Positions 61,137-64,000 of a DNA stretch of 64,000 nt are shown piece by piece. Both the position numbers and the translations under genes were made by a program. Location: contig CM053267.1 of the NCBI GenBank assembly GCA_028583415.1, positions 49,622,414-49,686,413 of the forward strand, read 5' to 3'. Position 1 is the stretch's first letter; every line of letters begins with the position of its first letter. The notes beneath the pieces were generated by a model. That model was given only the letters and a program-made list of their open reading frames with translations, searched no databases and was not told where the DNA came from. Source of the DNA: Protea cynaroides. Its lineage: Eukaryota; Streptophyta; Magnoliopsida; Proteales; Proteaceae.

Positions 61137-62155
61137 TCAGGGGAAGGTCGTGGTACGGTGGTCTCCGATGTTGATGCTGGCCTGGCCATGGTGATGTGGC
61201 ACTGTGGTCTCTGAGGTCGACGCTGGCTTGTCCACGATGCTTTAGCTTTATCTCTATGCCTTAGGGAGTTATGTTGGGATAGGGTCTACCTGCGTTATGT
61301 TTCTATCCTAGTGGGTTAGTTACGGATAGGGCATCATGGGAGGTGTGGGAATGCCTTAGCTCTATCTCTATGCCGTAGACGGCTGTGCTGGGATAGAGCA
61401 TACATTGATGACATATAGGATTGGTTAGTTGCGAGCCCTGGCCAGTAGGGGCTTAGGTACTAGTATGGGTAGAGCATCAAGGGAGGTACGAGGATATCTT
61501 AGCTCTATCTCTATTCCATGATTGGTGCATGTGGGCCAATGAGGGTGTGATCCATGAGGTGCCACACACTCGTGTATAGAGGTGCGGGGGCCACCAAACC
61601 TTTCTATAGCACATTGCAAACTTAAACCAAACCACAACATAAAATTGATTGTTACTCATGCATAATATTGTAAAACTGTCTGATTGTCTTACTGAGCTAT
61701 GTTGTGAGCTCACCCCTTGTGTACACATTGTTTTAGATGTTGATGCAGGTTATACCGTGGATGACTATATAAATGCTCCGGCATATGGTGACGTTGCTGC
61801 TTTGGGTATACAGGCAGGAGCGGACGAGCATGACGCTTCATGCGAGTGCCCTTTCTGCGTGTACCTTTGATTGGATTTTTATTTATTTTAATTATTTTCT
61901 GTTGGATTAAGTGGATGTAAGAATATTATATTTTATGTTTGAATTTGAATAATTGGATATTTTATTTAAAATTATCAATAGATACTCAGTTCATTCTATT
62001 TAAAGACTTCCGCTGTACTATTTATATTCTGATTGTGGTTATTTGCAATGGATTTGTATGAGTGGACACGGCCTATTCGAGATCCTGGTGTGAACCGTTG
62101 GTTCAATGACGGTTCACTCACACCATTCTGGTTGGATCAGAATTGGGGTGTGACA

Positions 62156-63036
62156 AATATAGTAATAGTTAGGGTACATAGGACTTCTCAACATTGGTGT
62201 AAATTGTAAATAGTCTTTGGAAGAGATTGCAAGGTCTCCTATGACTAATTAAGGATTGTTAGCAAACTTGAATGCCAAGAAGCAATGAGAAAAACCCTTT
62301 TGAAGCAACCCAAGTTGTGAGGGAAGGAGAGTGTTCCCTTACCAAACCCTACAATTCCAATGGGTTCTCTGTAAGTTACTCCTACACACCCAAAAAACAA
62401 AACTTGGAATATCCCTAGTAACATTAGGACTACTTCCATGAACCCTAAGGTTATCCCTTGTGAGGGACCCAATGGCAATTCCACCTGCACCATAGGTGTA
62501 AGAAAATGAAGGGCAAGGTCTAGGGCAGGAACCCCTTAGAAGATCGTACTTAAGGAGCAACCGGCCACAGTACATGGATCATAACTGTTATCAGAACTGT
62601 GGACATCAATGCAGAAGGGACTAGTACATAGATCTCTAGAGGCTGAAGAGGACTGGGAAGGAGAGAAAGTGGCCATTGCCTTATAACTTCTGTAGTCATC
62701 GCAGTCCATGCAATCAAAAGTTAGGTTACCACAAGGAACCCAAGTCAGATCACTCCCAGTGTCCATGTACACTTGAATGACTTGTGGGGGTGTCCCTATA
62801 TTTAGAGAAATCAAATACCCATCTCTCACTTCTGTCAAAGGCTCTAACATGTCCAACTTTTGTAATGGTTTGGATGTTGAACCTCTTGATGCAGTTGGAA
62901 TGGGAAGGGAAGCTCTAGAGTGAGTCAGATCCAACACTAGTGAACTATGGTCTTCGTTTCTTGCATGACACTGAGTGAATAGGAGAATGGTAAGAAAGGT
63001 GGTGAAGGTGGCTATGAAAGATGCTGGCTTATCCAT
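62156..63036 (-). pseudogene. Nepenthesin-type aspartyl protease, frameshifted and cut by an LTR
   Basis: Plant A1 aspartyl proteases are secreted or vacuolar enzymes. Here the N-terminus has a signal peptide (residues 1-25, ending TQCHA), a short propeptide, and the first catalytic site VYMDTGSDLTWVPC with Asp at residue 92. Cysteine-rich FDCMDCDDYR and DPCTVAGCSL follow. The frame stops at 62536. The homologous sequence SCPRPCPSFSYTYGAGG and RDNLRVHGS continues in a second frame, then FGCVGVTYREPIGIVGFGKG in a third (frameshift at a T-run near 62390), then KGFSHCFLAFKFANNP and GDLAISSKDYLQFTPMLRSP in further frames. The gene ends at PNYYYI where the LTR begins (62155). The second catalytic Asp and the rest are absent from the window. 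Confidence 0.88.
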
Positions 63037-63084
63037 TCCTTAATTGCGTTTAAGGTGGTAGAAGAGACAGATCATGAAGCTTCA

Positions 63085-63091
63085 ATTTATA
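63085..63091 (-). promoter_or_regulatory. TATA-like box of the protease pseudogene
   Basis: TATAAAT on the minus strand, about 50 bases before the ATG at 63036, a usual distance if the leader is short. Confidence 0.4.
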
Positions 63092-63845
63092 ATGGGAGTT
63101 TGAGACATCAAATGGGTTCTTATTGATGGGTTATTAGTTGTAAATTAGGGTTGGTGCGTTCTGATAAAGGCCACTTCATTGAGAGTGACTGATTTGACTG
63201 AAATATTCCACTGAGGTAAAAAGAGAGGGAAGGACACAACAGGATTACTATTTGCAGGAAAAAGAGGAGAGTGGCGCACTTAAAACCATGATATATCAGA
63301 GAGGCTCCATCATTTGAAAATGGAGAGAACCACTGTCATAGACATGCGTATCCTTAGCTTTCTCTGTTGTATATGTTTTTGTCCCTTAGATTCCAAAGGT
63401 AGCCAAACAAAGCTATGAGGTTTGCACATTTGAAGGAATGGATTGCAAGTTGCCGAATAATAACACGTGCAACAAACATGAAAAGGTGATCAGTATCTTT
63501 TGTTTTATAGATGTGGGGTTTAATTTTGAAACCTAGGAAGAGATTTTCAGATTTAAATGATTAGGGTTTCCCTCTTTGTAAGTTACTAGGATTCCAATGT
63601 TGTCTCTTTGAGGTTTGTGTTTCTTCAATTTTCTGTTTTGATTCTTCTTACTTTTCCAATAAAAATAATATAGATCTATTTAAACAACTCTCATCAACCT
63701 ACATAAATTAACTCTTCTCTTAACTATATCACATGATTTGTAAGCTCCACAAATATGAGGTCATCATCCTTTCAATCTCACATTTTAACATTGAGAGAAG
63801 GGAGGGATGACCATAGATACAAAAAGCTCTTCAACCTAACATGAA
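63092..63845. other. Spacer upstream of the protease pseudogene
   Basis: I see no gene or defined repeat. Confidence 0.35.
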
Positions 63846-63849
63846 CCCT

Positions 63850-63880
<31 letters not shown>

Positions 63881-63937
63881 GTGCGGGGTTGGAAAAGAGA
63901 CAGACAGTCTTCAAGGAAGAACTTGTACAATATGAAC

Positions 63938-63995
63938 TGCCCTCCAGAGACCAGTAGCGAGGAAGCTGCCCTCCAGAGACCAGTAGCGAGGAAGC
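63938..63995 (+). repeat. 29-bp tandem duplication at the right edge
   Basis: CTGCCCTCCAGAGACCAGTA plus GCGAGGAAG occurs twice in exact tandem, preceded by a T/G homopolymer tract at 63849-63878. Confidence 0.9.
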
Positions 63996-64000
63996 TGCGA

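Larger units (their letters stand above)
57387..62155 (+). mobile_element. Gypsy LTR (Tekay/Del-like), split by a nested LTR
   Basis: It begins TGTAAGACCCGCAC and ends AATTGGGGTGTGACA. After removing the inserted LTR (58614-61136 plus one target copy) it is about 2.24 kb. It is related over its length to the solo LTR at 13035, including the ATACCGGTCGACC words (58120-58190) and tandem CTTTATCTCTATGCC-type units (about 61150-61520). Its right end interrupts the aspartyl protease pseudogene. Confidence 0.85.

Overview
This window is nuclear DNA of a flowering plant. The evidence is a set of intron-rich genes with GT-AG splice sites and AT-rich introns, plus typical plant transposons: Ty1/copia and Ty3/gypsy LTR elements, an Au-type SINE, a TRIM-like element, hAT and Mutator-like non-autonomous elements and L1-type LINE remnants. 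I cannot name the species.

Three genes look functional. (1) Positions 1-18.5 kb, minus strand: the first six coding exons of a mitochondrial LETM1-family gene, whose 3' part lies beyond the left edge. Its second intron is about 11 kb long and holds a complete but decayed Ty1/copia element (7671-12987) and a 3 kb solo gypsy LTR (13035-16087). Its fifth intron holds a Mutator-like element (3715-5466). (2) 32221-32799, plus strand: a mitochondrial ribosomal protein bL12 (L7/L12) with an uninterrupted coding sequence, probably preceded by a 5.6 kb intron in the 5' UTR that has collected a TRIM-like element and a hAT-type element. (3) 48826-51632, plus strand: an eight-coding-exon TLC-domain membrane protein of 276 residues, probably with a 5' UTR exon near 43.0-43.4 kb and a LINE remnant in the long leader intron.

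Between the genes, 18.9-19.2 kb holds two strong foldbacks just upstream of LETM1. 19.86-22.02 kb looks like transferred mitochondrial DNA. 22.6-23.1 kb is a broken plant-mobile-domain gene. 33-43 kb is AT-rich intergenic DNA with degraded LTR-like repeats and a hAT MITE.

The right end (54.7-62.2 kb) is a retrotransposon graveyard. A TAT-lineage gypsy LTR with a broken gag ends abruptly next to the 3' end and LTR of a different (Tekay/Del-like) gypsy element, and a second LTR of that same family is inserted inside it in inverted orientation with a clear target duplication. This complex cuts an aspartyl protease pseudogene (62156-63036, minus) that also carries three frameshifts. I found no CRISPR array, rRNA or functional tRNA gene, and no clear new biological system. 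The most unusual signals are the tandem duplication of a LETM1 exon end with its splice donor, the long hairpin upstream of LETM1, the ACCGGT-rich arrays inside one LTR family, and a hAT element with telomere-like terminal repeats.
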